DNA of 64,000 bases, from assembly GCA_004352715.1 (NCBI GenBank), contig SCFE01000011.1, positions 2,739,551-2,803,550 of the forward strand, written 5' to 3'. How positions within the stretch are numbered: position 1 is the stretch's first letter; each line of letters opens with the position of its first letter. The translations under genes were made by a program, and so were the position numbers. Positions 44,450-57,210 of the stretch are shown here, in pieces. Source of the DNA: Hofstenia miamia. Taxonomy: Eukaryota; Xenacoelomorpha; Acoela. The notes below the pieces were generated by a model. The model was not told the origin of the DNA and did not search any database. It saw nothing but the letters and a program-made list of their open reading frames with translations.

Positions 44450-45350
44450 CACGAAGTTTCTCACAGTGAACTATTCTTGATGAGAAGGTTATTTCTTTGG
44501 ACTTTGCGGGGTTCAGTAAGAGGTACTTTTTTGTGACATATTTAAAATAGCAGAAGCATAGTATGCATATTGATGTTCATATTTATCATTAGTAATCTTA
44601 TAAAGCAGTGAGTAGCGTCCGAGTATTTACATAGGTTGCCTTTTTCAAGATTAATTTTTAAGGTTTGATTGTTTATATCATTCGTGTCATTTGTATAAAG
44701 AGGGCCACTTAAACGGGCCACCTTGAGGAACACCGATTTCAACTGGTACATATTCTGAGTATTGAGTTGGGGAAAATTGAACACGTTGTCTCGAGTTATC
44801 CATACAAGAATGCAGCCATTAGCTAACCAGGTAGAGCTTGTTGAAATACTATTTAGCAGCTTGTTCTGGAGAATTGCGTTAAAGGCAGAACTGTAGTCAA
44901 GGAATAGACCTTTCTCAATACAAGGGTGAGTAGCATCAACCATATTTGCAATGAAATCTATTGTGCATAGAAGAGCATCTGTTGTTGACCGTCCAGAACG
45001 GTAAGCAAATTGTATTGGGTCCTGATTTTGCTTAAGAATATCTACAGACTTGTCGAGGACTAGACGATCCAGACATCTGGCCGTAATAGGAGCTACCGCT
45101 ATAGGACGAAAATATTTTGGATCACATGTTGAGACATTACTTTTTTTAGGGATTGCATGTATGATGGCACGTTTCCATGAATGTGGATATTGGCAGTTTA
45201 AAATAGACCTTTCGTAAATCATAGAGTTAGGTAAATTCAGCTGTTTTGAAAACTTTGAAAAAACCCAAGCAGGGATATTTGTAAAACCTGGTGAAGCATT
45301 TGAATTTGCTGAACATCATTTACACAGATTGAAGGGGGATAGCAACGAGG
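44450..45350 (-). pseudogene. Truncated non-LTR retrotransposon, reverse transcriptase part
   Basis: The minus strand reads the pre-RT segment (SPGFTNIPAWVFSKFSKQLN), then from 45222 SWKRAIIHAIPKK, YFRPIAVAPITARCLDRLV, QFAYRSGRSTTDALL, GLFLDYSSAFNAIL and a degenerate YSDATHC where YADD is expected, in 226 open codons to 44542; the thumb is then broken. The 5' limit is near 45350, where it abuts another element in the same orientation. The motif wording is closest to the copy at 7775-9345. The second and third residues of the catalytic YADD are altered, so it is inactive. Confidence 0.8.
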
Positions 45351-47277
45351 AAGAAGAGAACAGCAAACACAGAATTTGAAGGAGCACAACTAGGAACAAG
45401 AGCATGAGAAGAAATAGACGAGTTGATTTTGATACACTGACGACGATTGAACAGTTAAGACTGGAAAAGTTCAATTAAATCAGCATCAAAGCCAAAGAAA
45501 CTTAATTTGTCAAGAAGGATAGAATGAGGGAGCCGATCAAAAGCTTTAGAAATGTCAAGGAAGATAATGCAACCAGGATTATTATGATCCGAGTGGAAAT
45601 AGAAGTTTTCAATCAGAGTGAGCAAGTTAGTGATGGTAGAACGACCCGGAAGGTTACCATGCTGAGACGAATTTTAGGGAACCCATGACGAAAAACAAGG
45701 CGCTCAAAGATTATTGACAGCCTAGAAAGAATAGCTATTGGAAGATAATAAGTGACTTGAGAGGAGAGAAGCTGATTGGATTTTAACAGTGGAGAGATCC
45801 AAGATGTTTTCCAGCAAGGCGGAAAACGTTTAGAGGAGCAAATGTAGGAGAAGAGATGCTTTAAATGGATGGAAAGAGTTGAGGAGGTTTCGTGAATTAT
45901 TTAGAATGGGACGCCATCAGGATAGCAAGGACCAGAAAACTTGCAGGACTTGAACATGAGGGAAATATCATGGGTGTTGAAGACTATGTCACATAGGCGA
46001 ATAAGCGGAGATGTGGCAGGTGGACCAGGGCTGAGAGAGACAGGATAAGAGAAATTCGAGGCGAAATACGAAATAGGCATTGAAGACATCAGGTTTCTCC
46101 AGATCTGAGTGAACGGAAAGATGGTTCCATTTCAAGCTAAAGAGGTCAGGTTTAGAATTAAGTAAACACAAAAAAGAATAAGAGTCTTGAAGAGATCCAG
46201 ATGAGAAGCTGGACAGCAGAGAGATTTTGTCAAGTTCCATAAACTTGATGGCGGATTCTGTGAAAGAAGAGAGTTTCGAAGAATTCGAAGAACCATAACG
46301 GCGTTTGAAAAATTCGAGTTTATTCAAAGAGTGTAAAGTAAGGGATGAGAAATAGAAAGGGAGAGAAATACGCTTTTTCTGACAACGAGGAACCAAGGAT
46401 GAAATAACTTGGTGAAGGAAGGTGTACCAATCTTCAGCAGAAAAAGATTCATTAAAAATGGAAAATGAAGAAGAGAGAGCAGCATTTAGAGATATAAAGT
46501 CACTGTTAGATCTAGCATATTGAGGAGCAGCAGGAAAAGCAGATGGTGTAATAAAATTGACAGACAGGTTGAAGCAAACAAATGAGTGATCAGGCTGCCT
46601 AACCGGAATAGGAACCACAGAGGTGTCAAAAATACGATCAGAGTGAGAGCACAAAACCAAGTCAAGGACAGATGAGCGGGAAGTAGGAGAAAATACAAGT
46701 TGTTGAAAAAGGAAGCAAAAAAGAACCGCGGATTCATAGGCTTCAATAGGGTCTAGTGCATTCCAGCAATTATTGGGTTAAAGTCACCCCAGATAAGGAG
46801 ATATGGAGAAGTAGGAAATCCAAGTTTACAAGAGAAAGTGATAGACTGATCATGAAAGTACTCAAGCATGGATGAAAAATCAGCAAGGGGGACACGAAAA
46901 TGACTGTTGGAAGGAGGGTTGTAAATACAGAGAAGAGAAACAATGTAATTTCTGAGAACAACAGCACAACCGCAACAGAAATCAAAGGAAAAAGACTCTA
47001 AGGAGAGGTGGTAGTTGTTAAGGCTAGGGTGAGGTAAGGCAATGAGAACACCAACATGACGACCATTAGAGCGATCCATATGGGAGAGAACTTTAAGTGC
47101 GGAGTTAGGAAAAACAACACTGTCAGTAACAGAAGGATCAAGCCAGGTTTCAGTAATGAACATGAAGTCAATGGAAGACTGCAAGAAGAAGTTGTAAAAA
47201 CTGAGATGACGGTTTAATGAGACAAGACTGTGAGCATTGGGGGAGCAAACAGAGATGGGATGAGGAGTAAGTTTCAA
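45351..47277 (-). pseudogene. Non-LTR retrotransposon, endonuclease to RT palm, 3' part lost
   Basis: The minus strand from 47277 gives the APE endonuclease start (SVCSPNAHSLVSLNRHLSF, FITETWLDPSVTD, IWGDFN) over 174 codons. A frameshifted continuation has DLVLCSHSDRIF, and a further frame (46660-45989) has QPDHSFVCF, the endonuclease end, plus the linker. The RT part (about 45880-45400) reads YYLPIAILSRLSIIFERLVF, GRSTITNLLTLIE and IIFLDISKAFDRLPHSILLD, breaking off just after a degraded VPQG motif where the element at 44450-45350 begins. That element may have inserted here, or the 3' part was deleted. Base composition is visibly less AT-rich than the neighbours. Confidence 0.8.
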
Positions 47278-47346
47278 GCTAGGAGTTGCAGGAAAATAGA
47301 TGTGTCAAAATGAGAAATTGTATTGTCACTATCAGAAACTCAAATA

Positions 47347-47898
47347 ATGTCTCTGACACATCGTCAAGCACAATCTGCTTTAAAAACATTGGTTCTGTCG
47401 CAGGAAGATGATAAGCTATTATTCAATAAAGTTAACTCAAAACTGAATAACATTACGATTGAAATTGAAAAACATTCGATGAATATCTCAAAACTCAATC
47501 AAGATGTTTGTAAAGCTTCAAGCTCATCAACAATTCAACCAGTACCAGTATCTAGACCAGTTAATTCTAATGTACTAAATTTTACTGGAGTTCCTGAACA
47601 ACAGAACTATAATTCAGTGGAGAAAATTGAAGCTGACTTGAACAAAATTCAACACATTTGCTTTGACTTGATTGGTAATTCATGTAATCTAAAAGACGTA
47701 TACAGACGTGGTAAATACCGCAATGACAATAAAAATCCTCGACCACTTGTGATGCAAGTAACAAATGATTTAGATCGTCGCAAGTTCTTTGCTATTTGTA
47801 ACAAATTATCAGGTACTGGAATGTTTCTTAGACATATTTCATTTGAAGTTCAAAAAACTGAAAATCAATTGCTTAAATACAGGTACGATTTATCTTAA
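47347..47898 (+). CDS. Non-LTR retrotransposon ORF1 protein (coiled coil plus RRM-like region)
   Basis: 183 codons from the first ATG (47347) to the stop at 47896-47898. The N-terminal third is a likely coiled coil (KLLFNKVNSKLNNITIEIEK). A Ser/Pro-rich linker follows, then a segment typical of ORF1 proteins of CR1- and L1-like elements: VEKIEADLNKIQHICFDLIG, LKDVYRRGKY, RPLVMQVTNDLDRRKFFAIC. The known role is RNA binding and chaperoning in the retrotransposition complex. It is followed after 0.15 kb by the decayed ORF2 of the same element. The frame is intact, but with a dead ORF2 it is probably not maintained by selection. The element's own 5' end is lost, abutting the opposite-strand element near 47290-47320. 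Confidence 0.7.
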   Translation: MSLTHRQAQSALKTLVLSQEDDKLLFNKVNSKLNNITIEIEKHSMNISKLNQDVCKASSSSTIQPVPVSRPVNSNVLNFTGVPEQQNYNSVEKIEADLNKIQHICFDLIGNSCNLKDVYRRGKYRNDNKNPRPLVMQVTNDLDRRKFFAICNKLSGTGMFLRHISFEVQKTENQLLKYRYDLS

Positions 47899-48039
47899 CT
47901 GGGCATTCCAAAAAGGGACATGAAGTTATGCAATCTTAAACTATACTTTAAAAATGTAATCCTTTATACATCTATTGATATCCAACAAAATTTTACTAAA
48001 TGTAAACAAATTTGACTATTCAATAATTCCAATAATTCT

Positions 48040-49982
48040 AACAACATCAATTACAATCTTAAAGTGGTTTTAGCTAATATTGAAAATTTACAAAATTTTA
48101 CAAAGAGATTGCAACTTGATAATTTACTCAACTTTTATGAACCAGATATTAGCTGCTTCACGGAAACTTGGTTAAAGCCAATAGTATTAAATGCAAAGCT
48201 TTTTCCTACATCTAATTATTATGTTGTTAGTCGTACTGATCGTAAAAATGGCATCAGAGGTGGACTACTTATCGCAATAAAAAAGGCACTAAAATATACC
48301 GAAAATTTTGAATTTATATGTGGAAGTATAATTTGTTCTTGTGAAGCTTGCCTCTTAATTTAATGTGTGTACATTCCACCAAAGTCTAGCACCTATATTG
48401 GTTCTTCCGAATCAAATAACGTTAGCTTTAGATATCTTCAAAGAGAGATTTTATGACTTCATTGCCCTTAAAGGATATGTGAAAAATGATATTTTCATTG
48501 TAGGCGATTTCAACTTACCAAATACTGATTTGAAGACTTTTCATTCCAGATGTTCATATGAAACTGATATAGTAAATATATTTATAGAAGCGAATCTTAT
48601 TCAAATCATTGATGTACCAAAGTTTGTTTCCAATAATATTGTTGGTTTGGTTTTTACTAGTAGTCTTGAAAGTAATATTGTTGAAAATGTGATTGAATGC
48701 TCAATTATACAATTATCACAACATCATTTTCCTATTTTTTATATTGAAATTTTGGTAAATAAAGAAACTACAAAATGGCCAATACGTATTCATTTCGTTC
48801 TTCACCCGATTGTGCGGATAAAACTTTCGAAATTTGGATTGGATCTTGGATTTATTCAGCTATTAAAATCATATCTCTATAGACGTTATCAATGTATTAA
48901 CATATCAGGCTTTGCCTGCACTAATTTCAAGTGGCGTGCCACAAGGCAGTTTCCTTGGGCCACTATTATTTATCATTTTTATAATGATTTGTGTTTAAGT
49001 TGTACTGCCGCTATGCCGCTATATAATTGTTTGCAGATGACAGTAAAATTCTAGTTAAAAATCCTACATTAAATTTGATGCAATATTACATTAACTCAGT
49101 AGTGAATAGGGGAGAATAAATAATGTCACTTTCAATGTAATGAAATCAAATATAGTTTGCTTTGGACATTCTAATCGAACTGAATTTTTTCTTCTCACTA
49201 TAGGAAACATTAATATACCGTCTATGGATGTAGTAAAAGATCTTGGTCTGGTCATTTCGTATATTTTGAAATGGAATGCTCATTTTGAAAATTTTATGCA
49301 ACAAGAATTACGCATTTTACTCTTTGTAAGAAGAAATGTGCCAATCAGTTCTAATATTAATACAAAATTGAACTTTTATAACAGCTGCATATTATCAATT
49401 TTAACATATACTTCATAATGCTGGTGGCCTTCCAGAGTCCATTTTTCAGCATTGGAAAACTTTCAAAGGAGATGCCTTCAGTAGGTATTTATTTCTAATG
49501 GCAGAATTGAATATAGTCGTATATTTAATTTAAAAATTTTATTATATGACCTAGTATATTTTAACAGGTTATTAAATGGATTATACAAAGTAAATCCCTA
49601 TGATTATGTGTGCTTAACTGATTCAAGAGAGCTAAGAAAAGTTTCAAAAACTTATTTACCATACGTAAATGTAGAATGATTAGTGTTCACTCAATAATTT
49701 TTGTGATCGAATAATCTACATGGCTAATTACATAATAATCAATACTTCTGTTGATATTTTCGATAAGTCTTATGCGTTTAAAAACCAACTGATCAAATTC
49801 ATGGAAGAATATGTTAAAGAATATTTCACCTCTGATAATGTTTGTTCCTGGTTCTTATCTTGTTTCTGCAGCAATTGCAGAACAATAATAACTTTTTATA
49901 AATAACTTATTTTTGTTAATATTTTGTAGATTGCTATATTAATAGCGAATAGAAGACATTTAGCAGCAGTAGTAGTAGTATA
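48040..49982 (+). pseudogene. Decayed ORF2 of the same non-LTR element, with internal deletion
   Basis: The endonuclease starts near 48064 (NFYEPDISCFTETWLKPI, then GGLLIAIKKAL), breaks at a stop at 48361, and continues with NDIFIVGDFNLPNTDL (48483-48530) to a degenerate SQHHFPIF. The sequence then jumps directly into the RT palm (SYLYRRYQCINIS, a GVPQGSFLGPLLF frame at about 48930-48975, FADDSKILV near 49035), so the RT fingers are deleted. The thumb (VKDLGLVISYILKWNAHF) follows at 49140-49418. A tail of AGT units ends the element at about 49963-49982. Confidence 0.8.
49611..49753 (+). repeat. 143 bp segment duplicated at 51133-51275
   Basis: The two copies differ at three positions by eye. 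This copy lies in the 3' region of the decayed non-LTR element. Confidence 0.9.
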
Positions 49983-51617
49983 TAGGGCTAAAATGGTGCT
50001 AATTGAGATTAATTTATATGACTTGGACCAGATCATCCTCAAAGATTCCTGGGCAAGCTGGACTTTAATTTTCGGCCAATATCAGTCTATGTTGGTACTT
50101 ATGATGAAGAAAGGCAATTCTCCAACCAATCAAGTTTGAAATGGAACACTGAGTCTTCATCAAAGTACCAAAGAATGGGCTACAGAATAGGTTTCACACC
50201 AAAAACTCTACAGCTAAAAAGCACTACATGCTGATGCATTGCTAAATAAACCGAATCTTAGCGGTAATTTATAATTAGGATTTGCAGAAATCTTCAAAAG
50301 CTGCTGACTGTCAATTATTCTATACTTTTTACAAGCTGAAACCCATTGGCATTAATTCTAACAGCAAACATTTCACAAAAGTTTCAACGAATTAAACCCA
50401 TTTTTACAAGCACAATTAATTTTTCCAAGCCTGCCAAAATTGTTAAAAGTCTTTGGTCTGGGCACATTTATGGATGAAGTACATAAAAATATTAAATTTT
50501 TGTGAAACCTTCAAATTCTTACCATACCTAATGTTGTTCAGATAATGAAGTCTAATGCCCATGCGAACCACAATTACCCTCAAATACTCTGCTTACTTAA
50601 GATAAACTTTCTGACCCATGCGCAATATCAGAACGGGCTCTCAAATAGAAAGATAAGACAATTCTCTATTGCGTAGTGTTTTCAAATTCGAAATGTATTC
50701 ATTACTGATGGACAATAATGGGAAACAATACGAAATTAGTTGCGAAACAGGATAAAATTCTTCCAAAACTCAGCGAAGGAAACGAGCATAATACCTGTAC
50801 ATTTTAACAGAAGAGTAAAATTTCGACACTATGAGGGCTGGCATACACAATAATGCTAAGGATCCTGATAAATGCATATTTACTAGCAGTATTAAAAGTG
50901 AGTCTACCGACAAGATTTGACACCCACAACCATATTCCCAATATAATTTTGCGACTTATAAATAATTTGCGTAGGTCATAATTGTTCCTACAATATTAAG
51001 AAAAGGTACTATCCCAACAAAATACAAAGCATAATTACTAATACAATTTGATACACAATTAGTTTTTTAGATGTTATGCAATACCTAAACTTGAAATTGA
51101 TCAATCGTTCAAGAACACTTTTAGAGTAGGTATGCTTAACTGAATCAAGAGAGCTAAGAAAAGTTTCAAAAACTTATTTACCATACGTAAATGTAGCATG
51201 ATTAGTGTTCACTCAATAATTTTTGGGATCGAATAATCTACATGGCTAATTACATAATAATCAATACTTCTGTTGGAACAATATATATTAAAATTCTAAT
51301 GTACATATACATACATGTATTTAGCTTACTATTAAGAATATACATTATACATCGCTCTTCAAATGAGATTTTTTATAGCAGTAATTGTATTGTTTCTTAA
51401 TTACATTTATAAACTGAATATATATTAGAAAATATTTTTTACTTATTTTTCTTGAGTTGTAATATAAATTCTGTAATTAGACCGATAACTGATAACTTTC
51501 CTACATTAGTTCTTTCCAACTTCTTAAATAATTATTTCTTGTGCTGTAGTTCAATTTGTTACATTGCTATATTGAATAATTTAAGAATTCATTCTCTGAA
51601 TTGTCTATTATATTTCG
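49983..51617. other. 1.6 kb between retroelements; holds the second 143 bp copy
   Basis: Apart from 51133-51275, a copy of 49611-49753, and (AT)-rich runs near 51277-51320, nothing is recognised. The duplicated piece lacks the AGT tail of the source element. Confidence 0.5.
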
Positions 51618-54430
51618 TCATGACAAGCCCTGTATGCCTAAAGTGCTTAAACGATTGCAATGATGATGAATTCATTCAATGTTCAAAGTGTGATATCATT
51701 CAACATAGTATGTGTTCTAATTTAAACAAAACTGTACTGATAGCATTGGCTAGAAAAACTGGTTTGGCAGTGTCAAAACGCTTGTTGATGTCCAAGATAA
51801 AACAACTAGAATTTGACAAGAAATTGTGTAACTTCGCCAAAATGTGAAGAAATTTCCTATGAATCTGCAAATGGAAACTGTACCAAATATCCCAGCATTT
51901 GAAGAGCTCTGAAACATTCCTTCAGTTGTTAATAGATTGGAAAACAAAACGAACAATTTATATATAAATGGGTCAGAAGAAAGTGCTGCCGGAGAAGACT
52001 AATAGAATAGCGAAGTACTCTCATTTCTTACCTGTCGCAAATTCTATAAAAAATATTCGCAGTATAGGAAAATATAGTAATAGTTCTAGAGAAAAACCCG
52101 TGTCACCCTAAAATATATTTGGGCTGTAAACTAGTTCGGCCTACAAACTAAGAAACATTTCTGGAACAATTATTCGTATTTTTTAACTCTTCACCAAATA
52201 TTGATTATACCATGTATTGTTTTGACATTTTTTACTGCAATAAAGTTGATTACACTCTTCATGATGTTATCGCCAGTTTAAGGTTATCGTCTGAATGTGG
52301 GCCTGGCAATTTTTCTGGTAATATATTAATCAAATATGCAAATACACTTGCGCCTTATGTATGAATGCTTTTTAAGCATGATCTTGCCTGCGGGATTTTC
52401 CATTAATTATGGAAACTTTCTCATGTTTATCTTTATATACACATGGTAAGAATTTAGTTACAAACTATTGACCTATTAATATTCTTCTAAAATTATATCT
52501 AGTTTTTGAGCGTGTTATTTATAAATCTCTGCCCAATTACCTCGAAAAAATTGAATGCTATTCAATATGGATGTCAGAAAAAAATCTACAGTGGCTCAAC
52601 TGCGTATTTATTTGATAATTTATACAGGAGTTATGATGGAAATATTCTGTCACATATATAAATTGATTTCAGAAGGGCATTTGTAGTGTACCACACGCTT
52701 TATTAATTAATAACCTTCATTCACAGTTAAAAATATGTGGTGTTTCTTTCACTACTACTATCTTACTTGACCAATCGTCAGCAATGTTTGTATAAATGGA
52801 CGTATTTAGTCCCCTTGTATTATTAAAAGTGATGCCACTCAAGATTCAATTCTTGTATCTATATTATTTCTTGCATTCATAAATGGCATATCCGATAGCG
52901 TTGCTTGCTCTACGCCTTAACTTTTTGGTGTTGATATTAAAAAATTGGCAACTCCTACTGATCAATTGGAATCGGACTTTCGTTCTATATTTCCCTGGGT
53001 CTCTGAAAATGGTGTTGGTGAATATTGATAAATTCCAATATATTCGCATTCCTATGAAATTTGTGGAAACAATTGATATCAATTATTAAATTGCACAATC
53101 CAGCTTTTCAGTTTTTTTCATTCACATGCTCCCCGGAAGCATACGAAAAGCCTTCTGAAATCTTCGTAGACTCCTCTGTTGCCAATTTTCTGCGCCTTTC
53201 TCTCCAAACTTCAAAGGAGGCTTCAGAACCTTTTTTTCAGCCGCTCGAATCCTCATTTCATCGCTGTATTTAAAGTAGTTCGCTGAAAAATGGATATATG
53301 GTAGTCCCAAGTTGATTAGCACGTTTTTTTAGATGAGTCATGCCATCATTGAAAGTTGTTACAGCAATGCTAAAAGCAATATTGACAGATTGAATGCAAA
53401 GATTCTTTACCTTTGGGTAGAATTTCCAAATAAATACATGAATCGATTCATTCGAATTTTGCTTGAAACCGCCAAGGCACTAATTAAGAAGATCAGGGTG
53501 TAAGAGATCAAAAAGGTTGGGGTTTATCAGGTTAATTATTGCCTCAGGCAAACAGTTTTTGTGTTTATATTTTGAGGGAGCTTCAACGTGAAATATCGTT
53601 GCTACGACAAACAAATGTGTTACGAGAGATACCTACCATCAGAAAAAAAATTGTAAAAAATAAACTACTTGAATTTCAAAAGTTTAAAAAGTATTATACA
53701 GTTAAATAATGGCTCCCTGATAAACACCGGGTTTAACCGCGATTTGCGAGATTCGAATTTAAACTGGATTCAGCACATTTTAAGAAAACTAAAGTAATCC
53801 AATTTGACATTTTTGAAGCCTACGAGAATATGTTCAATACCTATATACAATTGAAATCAACACTATACATAATTTTTCCCTAATATATGCGTCATATATT
53901 TGGTGTGCAACAAATTTGATTCGTTAGTTGGAAAATTTTTAGATAAGATTTTCAAAATGGATATTTAAGCACAGTTATAAGGAGAGCTCTTAAAATTGGG
54001 GTTATTACCAATTAATTTAATGCTACAATACAATGATATTATATTTCTTAAAAACTTAAAATCAAATTATGATTTCGAACATTTATTTTATTTCATTGCA
54101 TATTCATACTCGTTGTAGCTTTCTTTTTTTCGTCAACGAAAATTAAAACAAGACATCAAATTGTTCGCTTGGAAAACTTTTTCATAGTTTCTGTGATATC
54201 AATTTATTTGGTGTTCCCACGAAGATTCGACCCCTAATTAGAACATTGCTCTGGAATGAATTTTTATCTAAATATAATTTTTACTACCCTTGCACGCAAT
54301 AGCTTGCAAGTGATTGTAGCGCATGCATTTGTAAGTTAAATTTATATTTTTTGATTGTAATGTTTACAATAAATGTCCTTTATTATTATTATTCTTACTA
54401 CTATTATTATTATTAATATTATTATTATCT
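51618..54430 (+). pseudogene. Decayed non-LTR retrotransposon with PHD-finger ORF1 and (TTA)n tail
   Basis: It starts with an ORF1 remnant (51620-51847) with CLKCLNDCNDDEFIQCSKCD then HSMCSNLN, a Cys-His pattern of the PHD-like zinc fingers known in ORF1 of CR1-type elements. After frame breaks and a large deletion (no endonuclease), the RT follows: CGPGNFSGNILIKYANTLAP (about 52300), YKSLPNYLEKIE (about 52525), a degraded FADD as LFGVDIKKLATPTDQL (about 52920-52970), and a thumb-like SLIYASYIWCATNLIRxLENF (about 53880-53940). The 3' end near 54380 has AATAAA and runs into (TTA)n/(TTC) repeats to 54430. Whether 53100-53850 belongs to it is uncertain. Confidence 0.65.
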
Positions 54431-55644
54431 AAGGATTTAAGTGAAAATTAGTCATAGAAAAGAAGCTTTTGAAAAAATGTTGGGAACTAGTACAAAATGA
54501 CGTCGACAGAAAAAACTTGAAAATAGACATTCGCACTTCTATAATTTAAATGACGAATTACCCTGTTCAACCTTATATTGACTAGGTAGAACTTTATCAA
54601 ATTGTATTAAATTTTTAATGATTAGAAATATTAGATTTTCATTTTAAAAATCAATAAATATCTTATATTTTGAAGAGCTTCTATTGATTTTAGATTGCAT
54701 TTACACACTTCTTTGATGTTTGTCACTATTTATGATTATTCCCCATTTAAATACTTCCCCAAATTTGATTATACTTTTCTCTTTAATCTGTAAATAAACT
54801 CAAGTTTTTTAATTGATCTTATGCCGCACACCATTTTGTTTATTACATAAATCTGCTGCGTCTGCAAAATTCAATTTATTATCGATTACTACTACCAAAT
54901 AATTAATTTTTTTGGGATTCCTCAATGACGTTGTTGCATATCAATACTTTGAAATGTTGATTCAGTTTAATTACCAAAAATATAGTTTTTTCAATATTAA
55001 GTTCAACTAAAAACAGTTTATAACTTTACAATTCAGAAGAAATTAAAAAACACAAATTAAATTTAATCCAAATATACAAAATAACAATTTACAAATTTAC
55101 ATAAATATGTTGTCATTGCCAGAATTGATAGTTGAAACTAAAATAATGTTATAAACATAACTACAGTTTGTAAATATTTAAGTATGAGCAGAAATGGAAG
55201 ACTAGAAATTGATTTGTAAAATAAATTCTAAGCGTTTTAAAAAATATCGAAAGAAATTTAAAAATTATAAACTGTTTATTTTAGAGACCATATTATTAAA
55301 AGAAAAGAGGTTTTTTAAACTTATCAGGAAGAGAAGCAAAAAATATCAAAGGCCTGCTTCACCGCCAGCATTAACAAACTCGTTAAATGCATTTTCATCA
55401 ACAAATGTATAAATAGGTATAAATCATGCAATTTCAGAGCTGTACTGTTTTATGAATGAACTATTTATCGTCACCCTGTTGAAAAACTTAAAACAACTTT
55501 GTGCCAAACTTACAGAACATTTCCCAGGTACATGATCTAATCACCATTATTTTCTTATAAAATTCGCAACAATTATATCGGTGATTCAAGAGCAATTGAG
55601 TACACATAAATGTTTGAGAATTTGGATAAACTGTATAATATATA
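54431..55644. other. 1.2 kb, no gene recognised
   Basis: Very AT-rich. A Lys-rich plus-strand ORF at 55209-55412 (67 codons) ends in a short Pro/Ser/Ala segment and matches no family known to me. Confidence 0.4.
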
Positions 55645-56210
55645 GTACTGGCCAAAAGTTTGGGAACAGTAACCTGTCTAAAGCGTGTTTTATGCTATTT
55701 CCTGGAAACCTCGTAAACTTCCTGGATTTCCCAATTTTTTCTTAGAATTTACAACAGATTCATTTAGCCAATCAAATTAACCAAACTCTAGATTTACACA
55801 CAATACATTTTCACTGAAAAAGCACTGTCATTATACTTTGAAATATGGTCCGTGGTAGTGAAATTTTACCAACAAAGCGTGCTCAAATTCATATCTTGTA
55901 CGAGGAGGGGCACAATTATCGCGTTATAGCTGTTAGAATGGGCGTGTCAGTATCTTCGGGATTCAGAAGTGTTACTTGCTATCAGGAACTGCAAATTTTT
56001 TCCTCTCGCAAGAGGTGTGGAAGACCAAACGTGACAACCCCTCAGACTAACCATCTCATTCAACGTTACATCGTCAATCAACCATTCTCTTCATCTTCTG
56101 AAGTCAAAGCAAATCTAGGTGCGATAGTGCAGAATGTATCAACACGCACCATTAGGCGTCAATTGAATACTACCTTTGACCTTCCATCGTGCAAACCGGC
56201 AGCCAAACCT
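55645..56210 (+). pseudogene. Tc1/mariner element, 5' part with transposase N-terminus (cut by gap)
   Basis: The 5' inverted repeat GTACTGGCCAAAAGTTTGGGAACA begins next to TA (55643-55644). The ATG at 55845 opens a transposase N-terminus with two HTH modules: RAQIHILYEEGHNYRVIAVR, then RKRCGRPNVTTPQTNHLIQR and VSTRTIRRQLN. The frame is open for 122 codons to the gap edge at 56210. The last 107 bp (56103-56209) are identical to 38907-39013. Whether the ORF is intact cannot be judged, since the rest is hidden by N. Confidence 0.85.
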
Positions 56211-57210
56211 NNNNNNNNNNNNNNNNNNNNNNNNNNNNNNNNNNNNNNNNNNNNNNNNNNNNNNNNNNNNNNNNNNNNNNNNNNNNNNNNNNNNNNNNNN
56301 NNNNNNNNNNNNNNNNNNNNNNNNNNNNNNNNNNNNNNNNNNNNNNNNNNNNNNNNNNNNNNNNNNNNNNNNNNNNNNNNNNNNNNNNNNNNNNNNNNNN
56401 NNNNNNNNNNNNNNNNNNNNNNNNNNNNNNNNNNNNNNNNNNNNNNNNNNNNNNNNNNNNNNNNNNNNNNNNNNNNNNNNNNNNNNNNNNNNNNNNNNNN
56501 NNNNNNNNNNNNNNNNNNNNNNNNNNNNNNNNNNNNNNNNNNNNNNNNNNNNNNNNNNNNNNNNNNNNNNNNNNNNNNNNNNNNNNNNNNNNNNNNNNNN
56601 NNNNNNNNNNNNNNNNNNNNNNNNNNNNNNNNNNNNNNNNNNNNNNNNNNNNNNNNNNNNNNNNNNNNNNNNNNNNNNNNNNNNNNNNNNNNNNNNNNNN
56701 NNNNNNNNNNNNNNNNNNNNNNNNNNNNNNNNNNNNNNNNNNNNNNNNNNNNNNNNNNNNNNNNNNNNNNNNNNNNNNNNNNNNNNNNNNNNNNNNNNNN
56801 NNNNNNNNNNNNNNNNNNNNNNNNNNNNNNNNNNNNNNNNNNNNNNNNNNNNNNNNNNNNNNNNNNNNNNNNNNNNNNNNNNNNNNNNNNNNNNNNNNNN
56901 NNNNNNNNNNNNNNNNNNNNNNNNNNNNNNNNNNNNNNNNNNNNNNNNNNNNNNNNNNNNNNNNNNNNNNNNNNNNNNNNNNNNNNNNNNNNNNNNNNNN
57001 NNNNNNNNNNNNNNNNNNNNNNNNNNNNNNNNNNNNNNNNNNNNNNNNNNNNNNNNNNNNNNNNNNNNNNNNNNNNNNNNNNNNNNNNNNNNNNNNNNNN
57101 NNNNNNNNNNNNNNNNNNNNNNNNNNNNNNNNNNNNNNNNNNNNNNNNNNNNNNNNNNNNNNNNNNNNNNNNNNNNNNNNNNNNNNNNNNNNNNNNNNNN
57201 NNNNNNNNNN
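56211..57210. other. Assembly gap, exactly 1000 N
   Basis: A placeholder gap starting inside a Tc1 transposase gene and ending at an (AT)n run. Confidence 0.98.

Noticed and set aside
47323-47346. Extension of the ORF1 start to TTG at 47323
   Set aside because: Non-ATG start; the first ATG is at 47347, and upstream sequence belongs to the junction with another element.
53122-53322. Minus-strand 66-codon ORF rich in Lys/Glu/Arg
   Set aside because: Overlaps a plus-strand ORF in a decayed retroelement region; no motif on either strand.
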